From positions 186,001 through 250,000 of the forward strand of contig NZ_PRDM01000005.1 in assembly GCF_015182285.1 (NCBI RefSeq): 64,000 nucleotides of DNA. Reading direction: 5' to 3'. The translations under genes were made by a program, and so were the position numbers. Positions 43,417 to 52,276 of this stretch are shown here, piece by piece (the stretch's first letter is position 1; the number at the start of each line of letters is the position of its first letter). The stretch comes from Flavobacterium hungaricum (GTDB taxonomy: Bacteria; Bacteroidota; Bacteroidia; Flavobacteriales; Flavobacteriaceae). The notes beneath the pieces are model-generated. The model did not search any database, was not told where the DNA came from, and saw nothing but the letters and a program-made list of their open reading frames with translations.

Positions 43417-44280
43417 ATGGATACAAAAGAGCTTTTAAAAAAAGTACGGAAAATAGAAATCAAAACGAAAAGACTGAGTAATCATATCTTTTCGGGAGAA
43501 TACCACTCTTCATTTAAAGGACGAGGGATGACGTTTAGCGAGGTGCGTCAATACCAATACGGAGATGATATTCGTAACATCGATTGGAATGTGACCGCAC
43601 GCTACAATGAAGCTCACGTTAAAGTATTTGAAGAAGAACGTGAATTGACTATGGTTTTAATGGTCGATATTTCGGGTTCTGAATCCTTTGGTTCTAAAAA
43701 TCAATTCAAAAAAGACATCGTAACCGAAATTGCGGCAACGATGGCTTTTTCGGCTACACAAAACAATGATAAAATTGGTTTGATTCTTTTTTCTGATACT
43801 GTAGAATTATATATTCCGCCCAAAAAAGGGCGTTCCCATGTTTTGCGTATTATTCGCGAATTGATCGAATTTGAGCCAAAAAGCCACAAAACCGATATCG
43901 CACAAGCTTTGAAGTTTCTATCTGGAACTCAAAAAAAGAAAGCCATCATTTTCATGATCTCCGATTTTATGTCTGACGCTTATGAGCATACTTTAAAAAT
44001 TGCTTCTAAGAAACATGACATTACAGGCGTTCGTGTGTACGATATGCGCGAAGAAAAAATTCCGAATTTAGGAATGGTAACGATGCTCGATGCCGAAACT
44101 GGGAAAATACAATTAGTTGATACGAGTTCTAAAACAGTGCGCCTGAATTATGAGAAACACTATCAAGATAGATTAAATTATTTTAAAGATACTTTTCGTA
44201 AATCAGGTGCCGGAATTGTCAATACCAGAGTTGACGAAAATTACGTTACTAAGTTATTAGGCTATTTCAAATCGAGATAA
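43417..44280 (+). CDS. DUF58 domain-containing protein of the Bat operon (287 aa)
   Basis: Contains the DUF58 motif (SSFKGRGMTFSEVRQYQYGDD followed by RNIDWNVTARYNEAHVK; residues ~28-70) and a VWA-like fold with MVDISGSESF (D-x-S-x-S metal site, ~85-93) and MISDFMSD. No membrane segment. In Bacteroides and Leptospira such proteins lie between MoxR and BatA and are thought to be part of the same machine. The start follows repeat-like ATCTAAAATC DNA by a few bases. Confidence 0.9.
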   Translation: MDTKELLKKVRKIEIKTKRLSNHIFSGEYHSSFKGRGMTFSEVRQYQYGDDIRNIDWNVTARYNEAHVKVFEEERELTMVLMVDISGSESFGSKNQFKKDIVTEIAATMAFSATQNNDKIGLILFSDTVELYIPPKKGRSHVLRIIRELIEFEPKSHKTDIAQALKFLSGTQKKKAIIFMISDFMSDAYEHTLKIASKKHDITGVRVYDMREEKIPNLGMVTMLDAETGKIQLVDTSSKTVRLNYEKHYQDRLNYFKDTFRKSGAGIVNTRVDENYVTKLLGYFKSR

Positions 44281-44424
44281 ATTAATTTTAGATTGGGGAT
44301 TTTTGTTTTTTAAACTCATGATCCTAATCTCTGTCAAATATCAAAATAAAAACCCGCTTAGATCTGTTTCCTCCGTGTTCTTTTTTAAGCATTCATTTTA
44401 GACTAAAATCTAAAATCAAATCAA

Positions 44425-46059
44425 ATGAAATTTAAACTATATATATTTTTATTTTTACTTTCTTCGGCTGTTTTTGCTCAAAACAAGCAGATAGAAACTA
44501 GTATAGATACTACAAAAAATAAGATTGGTGCCGAGTTTAAGCTGACGCTGAAAACCGTTGTGACGTCAACACAAAAAGTTGAATTTCCAAAGCTGAAAAA
44601 CATTGGTGCTTTAGAAGTAATTCAATCTTATCCGATAGATACTGTAAAAAAAGACGGAACGTATGAATTAATCAAAAAATATGGTTTAACACAGTTTGAT
44701 TCTGGTCGCTATACGATTCCCAGCATCAAAATTTTAATTGATAAAAAACCTGTTTTCTCAGATTCTTTAAAAGTCGAAGTAGCGAATGTAAAAGTAGATA
44801 CGCTGCAGCAAAAAATGTACGATATTAAAGATATTACCACCATTGACGAAGGAATCGGAAATTGGTGGATTTATGTTTTAATTGTAATTGCGATTTTAGG
44901 AATCGGGGCATTTATTTATTGGTACATTAAAAAACATCAGAAAAAGAAAATTGAAGAAGAGGTTTATAAAACACCAATAGAGAAAGCTACAAGCCTTTTA
45001 AACAATTTAGAGCAGAAAGAACTTGTTCAAAAAGGTGAAATCAAAGAATACTACAGTGAACTTACTGATATTGCTCGTAATTATATTGAAGAAGCGATTC
45101 ATATTCCAGCAATGGAAAGCACCACTTCCGAATTAATTCTGGCTATCAGAACGGCATCTACTAAAAAGAAAATGACCTTAACTCCAGAAACAGTTGAAAA
45201 TCTGGAACGCGTTTTACGTCAGGCCGATTTAGTAAAATTTGCTAAATCCAAACCCTTGGATTTTGAAATTACAGAAGATAGAAATAAGATCCAGAAAGTA
45301 ATTTTAACGCTTGATAATGCGATTCCAACTGAAAATCCAGAAGAGATAGAAGATCAATTATTGAATGAGGCGCAAAGACAAAAACAAATTCAGTTACAGC
45401 TTCTTAAAAAACGAAATGCCCGTATCGGATATTCTGTAGCAGCTGTGATTCTTTTATTATTTGTTACTACTACTTTCTTTGTGGCAACAAAAGGTTTTAA
45501 TTACGTAAAAGACAATATTATTGGTCATCCGTCAAAAGAATTATTAGAAGGCGAATGGGTTAAAAGTGCTTACGGAAATCCTGCGGTTCTTATTGAAACT
45601 CCAAAGGTTTTAAAACGTATGGATACCCAAAAAGTTCTTCCAAAAGAAGCGATGGCGCTTATTAAAGAAATGCAGCTTTTTGCATACGGAAGCATGATTG
45701 ACAATTTCTTTATTACTGTTTCTACTAGTAAATTTAAACAGCCCACAGAAATTGATTTATCAAAAGCACTCGAAGGTTCTTTAAAAATAATTGAAGCGCA
45801 GGGCGGACAAAATATCATTGTAAAACAGGAAGATTTTCAGACAAACGAAGGAATTCAAGGAGTCAAAGGTTATGGTACCATGACAATACTGAATCCGCAG
45901 ACTAAAACGAGTACAAAAGCATATTACGAATTATTGCTTTTTAAACAAGATCAGGGTTTACAGCAAATTATGATTTTACACGAAGAGGGAGATACGTATG
46001 CGAACGAAATCACAACCCGAATATTAAATTCTGTTGAACTTCAAAGAGCAAGCAACTAA
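44425..46059 (+). CDS. BatD-like membrane protein of the Bat operon (544 aa)
   Basis: A signal peptide (MKFKLYIFLFLLSSAVFAQ) leads into a short BatD-like extracytoplasmic part (residues ~20-130), then a membrane segment at ~148-168 (WWIYVLIVIAILGIGAFIYW), a cytoplasmic DUF4381-like helical region, a second membrane segment at ~340-362 (SVAAVILLLFVTTTFF) and a periplasmic C-terminal domain. It ends ATGAGC-overlapping the next gene: the TAA shares its last A with the batA ATG. Its role beyond being part of the Bat system is unknown. Confidence 0.8.
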   Translation: MKFKLYIFLFLLSSAVFAQNKQIETSIDTTKNKIGAEFKLTLKTVVTSTQKVEFPKLKNIGALEVIQSYPIDTVKKDGTYELIKKYGLTQFDSGRYTIPSIKILIDKKPVFSDSLKVEVANVKVDTLQQKMYDIKDITTIDEGIGNWWIYVLIVIAILGIGAFIYWYIKKHQKKKIEEEVYKTPIEKATSLLNNLEQKELVQKGEIKEYYSELTDIARNYIEEAIHIPAMESTTSELILAIRTASTKKKMTLTPETVENLERVLRQADLVKFAKSKPLDFEITEDRNKIQKVILTLDNAIPTENPEEIEDQLLNEAQRQKQIQLQLLKKRNARIGYSVAAVILLLFVTTTFFVATKGFNYVKDNIIGHPSKELLEGEWVKSAYGNPAVLIETPKVLKRMDTQKVLPKEAMALIKEMQLFAYGSMIDNFFITVSTSKFKQPTEIDLSKALEGSLKIIEAQGGQNIIVKQEDFQTNEGIQGVKGYGTMTILNPQTKTSTKAYYELLLFKQDQGLQQIMILHEEGDTYANEITTRILNSVELQRASN

Positions 46060-47060
46060 TGAGCAAAATCACTTTTTTAAATCCAGAATTTTTTTGGTTG
46101 TTTCTTTTAATTCCGATTGCAATAATTTGGTTTTTATTGAAACGCAATCAGCAGTCGGCTACTCTAAAAATGAGTTCGACAGCAGGTTTCAAAAGCACCG
46201 ACTCCTTTTGGGTCAAAGTAAAACCTTGCTTATACGTTTTTAGAGTATTGGGTTTAAGTTCGCTTGTTATTGCTTTAGCAAGACCAAGAACGGTAGATAT
46301 AAGCAACCAGACCAAAACCACTAAAGGAATTGATATTGTGATGGCAATTGACGTTTCTGGGAGTATGCTGGCAAAAGACTTAAAACCGAATCGTATGGAA
46401 GCTTTAAAAAGAGTTGCCGGAGATTTTGTTCAAGAAAGACCAAATGATAGAATTGGATTGGTTTTATATGCTTCTGAAGCATACACCAAAACTCCAGTTA
46501 CCAGCGATAAAGCCATTATTCTAGAAGCGATAAAAGACATCAAATACGACACCGCATTACAAGACGGAACAGGAATTGGAATGGGACTAGCAACTGCGGT
46601 AAATCGTTTGAAGGACAGTAAAGCAAAAAGCCGCATTATCATATTATTGACCGACGGTGTTAATAATGCTGGTTTTATTGAACCAGAAACAGCAGCAGAT
46701 ATCGCAAAACAATACGGAATAAAAGTCTATACAATTGGATTAGGATCAAACGGCATGGCTTCTTCACCTTATGCTTTTGCTCCAAACGGAGGCTTTTTAT
46801 TTAAAATGCAAAAAGTTGAAATTGATGAGCGATTGATGAAGAGCATTGCAAAAAAAACCGACGGGACTTATTTTAGAGCAACAAGCAACGACAGATTAGC
46901 CGAAATATACAATTCAATCAATAAATTGGAAACCACAGAAATTCAGGAATTGAAATTCTATGATTACGACGAAAAATACAGGTTTTTTGTTTTATTTGCA
47001 GGCTTTTTATTGTTACTCGAAGTGGGGTTAAGAAATACTGTTTACAGAAGCTTTATTTAA
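46059..47060 (+). CDS. batA: VWA domain protein BatA
   Basis: A 333-residue inner-membrane VWA protein. Two N-terminal membrane segments (residues ~8-24 and ~60-78) and one near the C-terminus (~308-325) flank the VWA domain. The metal-ion-dependent adhesion site is MAIDVSGSMLAKDLKPNR (D-x-S-x-S), with ILLTDGVNNAG as the later Asp. First paralogue of batB. Bat proteins were linked to aerotolerance in Bacteroides fragilis. Overlap by one base with the preceding gene signals translational coupling. Confidence 0.92.
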   Translation: MSKITFLNPEFFWLFLLIPIAIIWFLLKRNQQSATLKMSSTAGFKSTDSFWVKVKPCLYVFRVLGLSSLVIALARPRTVDISNQTKTTKGIDIVMAIDVSGSMLAKDLKPNRMEALKRVAGDFVQERPNDRIGLVLYASEAYTKTPVTSDKAIILEAIKDIKYDTALQDGTGIGMGLATAVNRLKDSKAKSRIIILLTDGVNNAGFIEPETAADIAKQYGIKVYTIGLGSNGMASSPYAFAPNGGFLFKMQKVEIDERLMKSIAKKTDGTYFRATSNDRLAEIYNSINKLETTEIQELKFYDYDEKYRFFVLFAGFLLLLEVGLRNTVYRSFI

Positions 47061-47085
47061 TTTTTCAAGGTTAAAAAATTCCAAT

Positions 47086-47167
47086 TTTAAAATTCCAAAG
47101 AACAAATTGGAACTTGAAATTTGAATATTGAGATTGATAAAATAAAAATTGGAATTTGGAATTTATC
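47086..47167. repeat. AAATTCCAA-type palindromic repeat between batA and batB
   Basis: Copies of ATTCCAATTTTAAAATTCCAA and AAATTGGAATTTGGAATTTA in opposite orientation. Inserted in the Bat operon but in a noncoding gap. Confidence 0.6.
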
Positions 47168-47203
47168 TCAAAGCTGTTTTGAGATTGGAATTTTAAAAAA
47201 TTT

Positions 47204-48238
47204 ATGGAATTAGACGAAAAAAAATATTTATATCTCTTACTATTAATCCCTATTGTGGTGTGTATTTTTCTTTTCAATATGTATTGGAAAAGAAGAAAAC
47301 AGCTTGAATTTGGAGACTTGGAAATGGTAAAAAGACTGAGCCCTGAAAAATCGGTTTTTAAACCAGTTCTAAAAATCACGGTTATCCTTTTAGCACTTAC
47401 TTGTTTGATTATCGGACTTGTGAATCCGAAAATTGGAACAAAGATGGAAACCGTAAAACGCGAAGGTATCGATATTGTCTTTGCCGTCGATGTTTCTAAA
47501 AGTATGCTGGCCGAAGATGTGGCACCAAGCCGTTTAGAAAAAAGTAAACAGCTGGTTTCGCAGATTATTAACAATCTTGGAAGCGATAGAATCGGAATTG
47601 TAGCTTATGCAGGAAGTGCTTTTCCTGTACTGCCGATTACATCAGATTACAGCGTTGCAAAAATGTTCCTGCAGAGTATGAGCCCTGACATGGTTTCGTC
47701 GCAGGGAACTTCACTTGATGAAGCTATTTTGATGTCGGCAAAATATTTTGATGAAAAAAGCAAAACCAGCAAATTACTAATTCTGATTTCTGATGGAGAA
47801 GATCATTCTGAAGGCGCTTCTACAGCTGCAGAAGAAGCCAATAAACTTGGAATGAAAATCATTACTATCGGAGTTGGAACAGAACGAGGAGGAACAATTC
47901 CGCTAAAAGAACGAGGCGTTGTAAAAGGCTATCAAAAAGATCAGAACGGCGAAACAGTTATCACCAAATTGAATCAAGAAGGTTTGAAAACCATTGCAAA
48001 AGCTACAAAAGGCGGTTACGTCTACGGCGGAAGCACGAAAGAGGTTTTAGATTATATAAAAAATGCTTTGAATAATATTCAGAAAACTGAATTTGAAGCG
48101 ACTCAAATGGCAGAGTTTCAATCGCAGTTTCAATGGTTCATCGGATTTGCTTTTTTACTGTTGTTCTTGGATATTTTCCTTTTAGAAAGAAAAACAAACT
48201 GGATCAAAGAGTTGAATTTATTTAACGAAAAGAAATAA
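47204..48238 (+). CDS. batB: VWA domain protein BatB
   Basis: A 344-residue VWA protein with the same plan as BatA: N-terminal membrane segments (~8-25 and ~56-74), MIDAS motif FAVDVSKSMLAEDVAPSR, later LLILISDGEDHSEG and SPDMVSSQGTSLDEAI for the Thr and Asp ligands, and a C-terminal segment FIGFAFLLLFLDIFLL. It probably acts as membrane partner of BatA and the TPR proteins. It is separated from BatA by palindromic repeat DNA and precedes batC by ~107 bp that contain a small coding-like frame. Confidence 0.92.
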   Translation: MELDEKKYLYLLLLIPIVVCIFLFNMYWKRRKQLEFGDLEMVKRLSPEKSVFKPVLKITVILLALTCLIIGLVNPKIGTKMETVKREGIDIVFAVDVSKSMLAEDVAPSRLEKSKQLVSQIINNLGSDRIGIVAYAGSAFPVLPITSDYSVAKMFLQSMSPDMVSSQGTSLDEAILMSAKYFDEKSKTSKLLILISDGEDHSEGASTAAEEANKLGMKIITIGVGTERGGTIPLKERGVVKGYQKDQNGETVITKLNQEGLKTIAKATKGGYVYGGSTKEVLDYIKNALNNIQKTEFEATQMAEFQSQFQWFIGFAFLLLFLDIFLLERKTNWIKELNLFNEKK

Positions 48239-48345
48239 TAATGTTTGGCCGCCGATTACAATAATTTACTAGAAAAAAATATTCCTAAAAACGGATTAGT
48301 AAAAATTAGCGCAATTCGGGGCAAACAAAAACATAAAAAATTAGA

Positions 48346-49113
48346 ATGAAAAATTTACTTCTTTATATTTTACTAACGGTTTCTTTTGCGGTTTCTGCCC
48401 AGGAGAAAGACAAAACATTGCCTGCAGCCAACGAAGAATATAAGCAGAAGAATTTTGTTGATGCTGAAGCTAACTATAGAATTTCGGAATCAAAATTTAC
48501 GAAGCGTACTGCAGCGCCTTACAATCTGGGAAATACTATTTACAGACAAAATCAAGTTTCGGAGGCAAAATACGCTTACGCGAAAGCCATAAAAAATGCC
48601 AAAACAAGACCCGAAAAACACAAAGCTTTTCATAATCTTGGAAACGTTTTCATGAAAGAGAAAGATTATACGCAGGCAGTTGAAGCTTACAAACAAGCTT
48701 TGCGCAATGATCCTACTGATGATGAAACGCGTTATAACTACGCTTACGCTAAACAAAAGCTAAAAGAGAATCCGCCGAAAAACGATCAGAAAGACAAGAA
48801 TAAAGATAAAGATAAGGACAAAGACAAGAACAAAGATAAAAACAAGGACAAAGACCAAAATAAAGACAAGGATAAAGATAAAAAAGACGATAAAGGCGAT
48901 AAGGACAAGGACAAAAAAGACGGCAAAGACGATCCTAATAAAGACGACAAGTCTGACAATAAAGGAGAACCTAAACCACAGCCTGGAGGAATCTCAAAAG
49001 ATCGTGTTCAGAATTTATTAGATGCTGTTAATAACGAAGAAAAGAAAGTTCAAGACAAAGTAAACGCTCAAAAAGTAAAAGGCAGTCCGAAGAAAACAGA
49101 AAAAGACTGGTAA
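48346..49113 (+). CDS. batC: TPR protein BatC with Lys/Asp-rich tract
   Basis: Signal peptide MKNLLLYILLTVSFAVSAQ, then three tetratricopeptide repeats (about residues 25-140; HNLGNVFMKEKDYTQAVEAY is the clearest). Residues ~142-215 are nearly all Lys, Asp and Asn (KDKDKDKDKNKD pattern), a low-complexity charged linker, followed by a Gly/Pro piece and a C-terminal helix. It presumably interacts with BatA/BatB in the periplasm. The start ATG overlaps the stop codon of a short upstream frame (ATGA). Confidence 0.88.
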   Translation: MKNLLLYILLTVSFAVSAQEKDKTLPAANEEYKQKNFVDAEANYRISESKFTKRTAAPYNLGNTIYRQNQVSEAKYAYAKAIKNAKTRPEKHKAFHNLGNVFMKEKDYTQAVEAYKQALRNDPTDDETRYNYAYAKQKLKENPPKNDQKDKNKDKDKDKDKNKDKNKDKDQNKDKDKDKKDDKGDKDKDKKDGKDDPNKDDKSDNKGEPKPQPGGISKDRVQNLLDAVNNEEKKVQDKVNAQKVKGSPKKTEKDW

Positions 49114-49244
49114 AGGTTTGTTTGTGGTTTTTGGTTCAAAGTTTACAGCTTTTTCTGGATTCAAAATATTAAAAAGACAAATTAAAACGTTAAACAATTA
49201 ACAACAAACTATAAACAACAAACAATAAACTGATTAAACATTAA

Positions 49245-50996
49245 ATGAAAAGATTTTTAATTCTATTTCTACTCACTTTTCAAGGACTCATGGCTCAAGT
49301 ACAATTTGAAGCCAGAGTTAGCAAAAATACGCTTGGAGTTAATGAAAGACTCCGCATTGATTTTATGATGAATGTTGACGGAGATAATTTTGAACAGCCA
49401 TCTTTTGAAGGATTCAAAATTGTTGGAGGACCAAGTCAGCAGATCAGTCAGTCTTGGGTAAACGGAAGAAGTTCTTTTCAAAAAATATACTCCTATATCC
49501 TGCAGCCAGACAGAAAAGGAACTCTTACAATCAAACAGGCTGCAATTGAATATAACGGGCAGATCTATAAAACTTCACCGATCAAGATTACCGTTACCAA
49601 TGCTGTTGCACAAGAACGAGATCCTAATGACAGACCGCAGCAAGCAGGTACTGGAAATGAATTACTGCAATTGGTTGCCGAAATTTCAAAAACAAATCCG
49701 TATTTGAACGAACCTATTACAGTCGTTTACAAATTATATTTTAACTACATCAACGTAACAGGGTTCAAAGAACTTGCAAAACCTAAGTATAACGATTTCT
49801 GGAATCAGAACATTGATATCAAACAACTTTCGGTAGAACAAGGAAGTTATCAAGGACAGCAGGCGTATTATGTAATCTTAAAAAAGACGATTTTATATCC
49901 TCAAAAAACGGGAAGATTGACAATTGAACCGCTGTCATTGGACATTGGTGTTCAAATGGGAAGCAACCGCCGCGATATGTTTGGACAGATGATTACTACT
50001 GAAGGCAATAAAGTAGTTTCGGCTGGAGCCAAAACAATCAATGTACGACCACTTCCTGAAAGCACAAAACCAGAAGGATTTACGGGCGCTGTCGGTAAAT
50101 TTAATTTTGTTGTTACGCCATCAAAAACGACTCTTAAAAGCGGCGAAAGTCTGGATTTAATTGTCAGCGCGCAGGGAACTGGAAATATGAAGTTATTTAC
50201 ACTTCCAAAACCTGTTGTTCCAAACGCATTAGAAATGTATGATCCTGTTCATGATGAAAATGTGAACAATTCATTGGCTGGAATGTCTGGAAGAATTACA
50301 GATAAATATACTATTGTACCACAATACAAAGGGAAATATGCGATTAAACCAATGCAGTTTTCTTATTTTGATTTGAGTACTGGTTCTTATAAAACAATCA
50401 CTTCAAAAGAAATTATGGTCGATGTTCTGGACGGACCGACATTAGCAGAAGCCAATCCGTCTACAGCATCAAAAGCTGAAGCTCCAGAGAAAGATCAATT
50501 TACGCACATTAAAACCAAAACTACTTTGGTTACTATTGCTAAAAATGATTTCTACGGATCAAATCTATATCTAAGCTTATTATTTGCGCCTTTTATTATT
50601 ATTCCGTTAATCATTTTAGCGAAAAAGAAAAAAGAAGCTATGGACAGCGATGTTACTGGAAATAGAATTAGAATGAATAATAAACTGGCGAAGAAATATC
50701 TATCGCAGGCGAAAAAACATCTTAATAATAAGGAACCTTTCTATATCGCATTAGAAAAAGCAATGCATAATTTCTTAAAAGCAAAACTGCATATTGAGAC
50801 TTCAGAAATGAGTAAAGAAAATATTCGAGAATTACTGCTGTCAAGAAATGCTGGTATCGAAACGGTTCAGAGTTTTATTGATTTGACAGAAAACTGCGAA
50901 TTTGCACGTTATGCCCCAGCATCGAGCGCATCAATTCAGCAGGATTATGACAAAGCGGTCTTGATTATTTCTGAATTAGAAAAGCAGATTGCTTAA
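49245..50996 (+). CDS. batD: BatD-type protein (583 aa)
   Basis: Signal peptide (MKRFLILFLLTFQGLMAQ), then repeated Ig-like strands typical of the BatD/DUF7507-like oxygen-tolerance family (FEGFKIVGGPSQQISQSWVN, then NPYLNEPITVVYKLYFN, then SLDLIVSAQGTGNMKLFTLP). A single membrane segment is near residues 440-460 (LSLLFAPFIIIPLIILA). The cytoplasmic end has a four-helix-like region (KKYLSQAKKHLNNKEPFYIA). It is orthologous to BatD in its place in the operon. Between it and batC lie 131 bp of AT-rich DNA. Confidence 0.9.
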   Translation: MKRFLILFLLTFQGLMAQVQFEARVSKNTLGVNERLRIDFMMNVDGDNFEQPSFEGFKIVGGPSQQISQSWVNGRSSFQKIYSYILQPDRKGTLTIKQAAIEYNGQIYKTSPIKITVTNAVAQERDPNDRPQQAGTGNELLQLVAEISKTNPYLNEPITVVYKLYFNYINVTGFKELAKPKYNDFWNQNIDIKQLSVEQGSYQGQQAYYVILKKTILYPQKTGRLTIEPLSLDIGVQMGSNRRDMFGQMITTEGNKVVSAGAKTINVRPLPESTKPEGFTGAVGKFNFVVTPSKTTLKSGESLDLIVSAQGTGNMKLFTLPKPVVPNALEMYDPVHDENVNNSLAGMSGRITDKYTIVPQYKGKYAIKPMQFSYFDLSTGSYKTITSKEIMVDVLDGPTLAEANPSTASKAEAPEKDQFTHIKTKTTLVTIAKNDFYGSNLYLSLLFAPFIIIPLIILAKKKKEAMDSDVTGNRIRMNNKLAKKYLSQAKKHLNNKEPFYIALEKAMHNFLKAKLHIETSEMSKENIRELLLSRNAGIETVQSFIDLTENCEFARYAPASSASIQQDYDKAVLIISELEKQIA

Positions 50997-51081
50997 TTGT
51001 TTATTAACCGTAAAGTTCGCTAAGAATTATTTTAGACTGAATTTAAATTCAAAGTTTAAAATCTAATTACAGATTTAGAAA

Positions 51082-51828
51082 ATGAAAAATATAGTATATT
51101 TCTTTTTATTGGTTTCACAGGTTTTCTTAGCACAGGGACGCTTTGAAAAAGGAAATGATTTGTACCAAAAGGGGCAATATCAAGAAGCTGTTCAGGTTTA
51201 CGAAAACATTATCAAAGAAGACAAATTACATTCGGCTGAGCTTTATTTTAATTTAGGAAACAGCTATTATAAATTGAATAAAGTAGCACCGTCAATTTAC
51301 AATTACGAAAAAGCACTGGTACTAAAACCAAGCGATTCTGCAACATTAAACAATTTAAAATTTGCCAAAAAACTAACTATTGACGAAATCAAAGAAGTGC
51401 CAAAAGTTGGTTTTGCAAAATTGATTCAGAACTTTACTTCGATTTTTGATTATAATATGTGGGCCAAAATTTCGGTTGGAATTGCTTTTGCTTTTTTACT
51501 GTGTTTTATTGGTTATTATTTTTCGCAGCTTACAGTTGTAAAAAGAATCTATTTCGTCGGAATGTTTATTCTTTTGGTTGCTTTACTATTAACTGCTTCT
51601 GCGGGAATGTCCGAAAAAAGTCATTTTGACAACGACCGCCCGGCAATTGTTTTTTCTGAGTTAAGCCAAGTACGCAGCGAACCTCACAAATCAGGAACAG
51701 GTGTTATTTTATTGCATGAAGGAGCAAAAGTTTACGTTTTAGAAAGCATTGACGGCTGGAAAAAAGTAGAACTCACCGATGGAACAGAAGGCTGGATTGA
51801 TGCTTCGACTATTAAAGAAGTCAAATAA
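51082..51828 (+). CDS. batE: BatE: TPR plus SH3-type domain protein
   Basis: A 248-residue membrane protein. After a signal/anchor, TPR motifs (FEKGNDLYQKGQYQEAVQVY, ELYFNLGNSYYKLNKVAPSI) span residues ~20-95. Two membrane segments follow (~130-148 and ~155-172), and a bacterial SH3 domain (EPHKSGTGVILLHEGAKVYV ... DGTEGWIDASTIKEV) forms the C-terminus. Last gene of the Bat operon; a long palindrome just downstream probably ends transcription. Confidence 0.9.
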   Translation: MKNIVYFFLLVSQVFLAQGRFEKGNDLYQKGQYQEAVQVYENIIKEDKLHSAELYFNLGNSYYKLNKVAPSIYNYEKALVLKPSDSATLNNLKFAKKLTIDEIKEVPKVGFAKLIQNFTSIFDYNMWAKISVGIAFAFLLCFIGYYFSQLTVVKRIYFVGMFILLVALLLTASAGMSEKSHFDNDRPAIVFSELSQVRSEPHKSGTGVILLHEGAKVYVLESIDGWKKVELTDGTEGWIDASTIKEVK

Positions 51829-51837
51829 GATTTTACA

Positions 51838-51912
51838 TCCCAAAAAATAGAAAATTCCCAAATTACAAATTAGATGCAATTGTAATTTGGGAATTTTCTA
51901 TTTTTTGGGATT
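51838..51912 (+). terminator. Long AT-rich palindrome after the Bat operon
   Basis: Arms of more than 25 bp: CCCAAAAAATAGAAAATTCC and its complement GGAATTTTCTATTTTTTGGG, with inner CAAATTACAA/TTGTAATTTG. Very stable, followed by T-rich DNA. Probably ends the operon transcript and is related to the AAATTCCAA repeats. Confidence 0.7.
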
Positions 51913-52004
51913 TATAAAAGATTTCCTTTGAAATCAAATAGTTTCCAGAGGAATAGCTGATTGGTATTCAAAATCAATATTTCACACGTTCTCTGTAAAT
52001 TCAA

Positions 52005-52258
52005 ACGTTCCTACGGAACGTAATGCGCCGAAAACAAATGAAATTCTACCAATGAGACATTCCTACGGAATGATTCTTTGAAGTGCTTTAAATTATAGGA
52101 GCAGATTATAGATAAGAAGATTTCCTTCGATCCCGAAACAAAACAAATTAAATCTATTCATAAGACATTCCTACGGAATGATTCTTTAGATTGTTTTTTA
52201 TAGCAGCGATCATAAATAAAATTCCAAACTCCAAGCATTTTTGGAATTTGGAATTTTT
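52005..52258. repeat. Cluster of ATTCCTACGGAAT repeats and AAATTCCAA palindrome
   Basis: ACGTTCCTACGGAACGT (52005-52021) and two copies of CATTCCTACGGAATG followed by ATTCTTT (from 52058 and 52166), then a TTCCAAACTCC / GGAATTTGGAA hairpin near 52226-52258. The 51829-52276 gap holds no gene. Confidence 0.7.
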
Positions 52259-52276
52259 CTTTAATGTATTTTAAAT

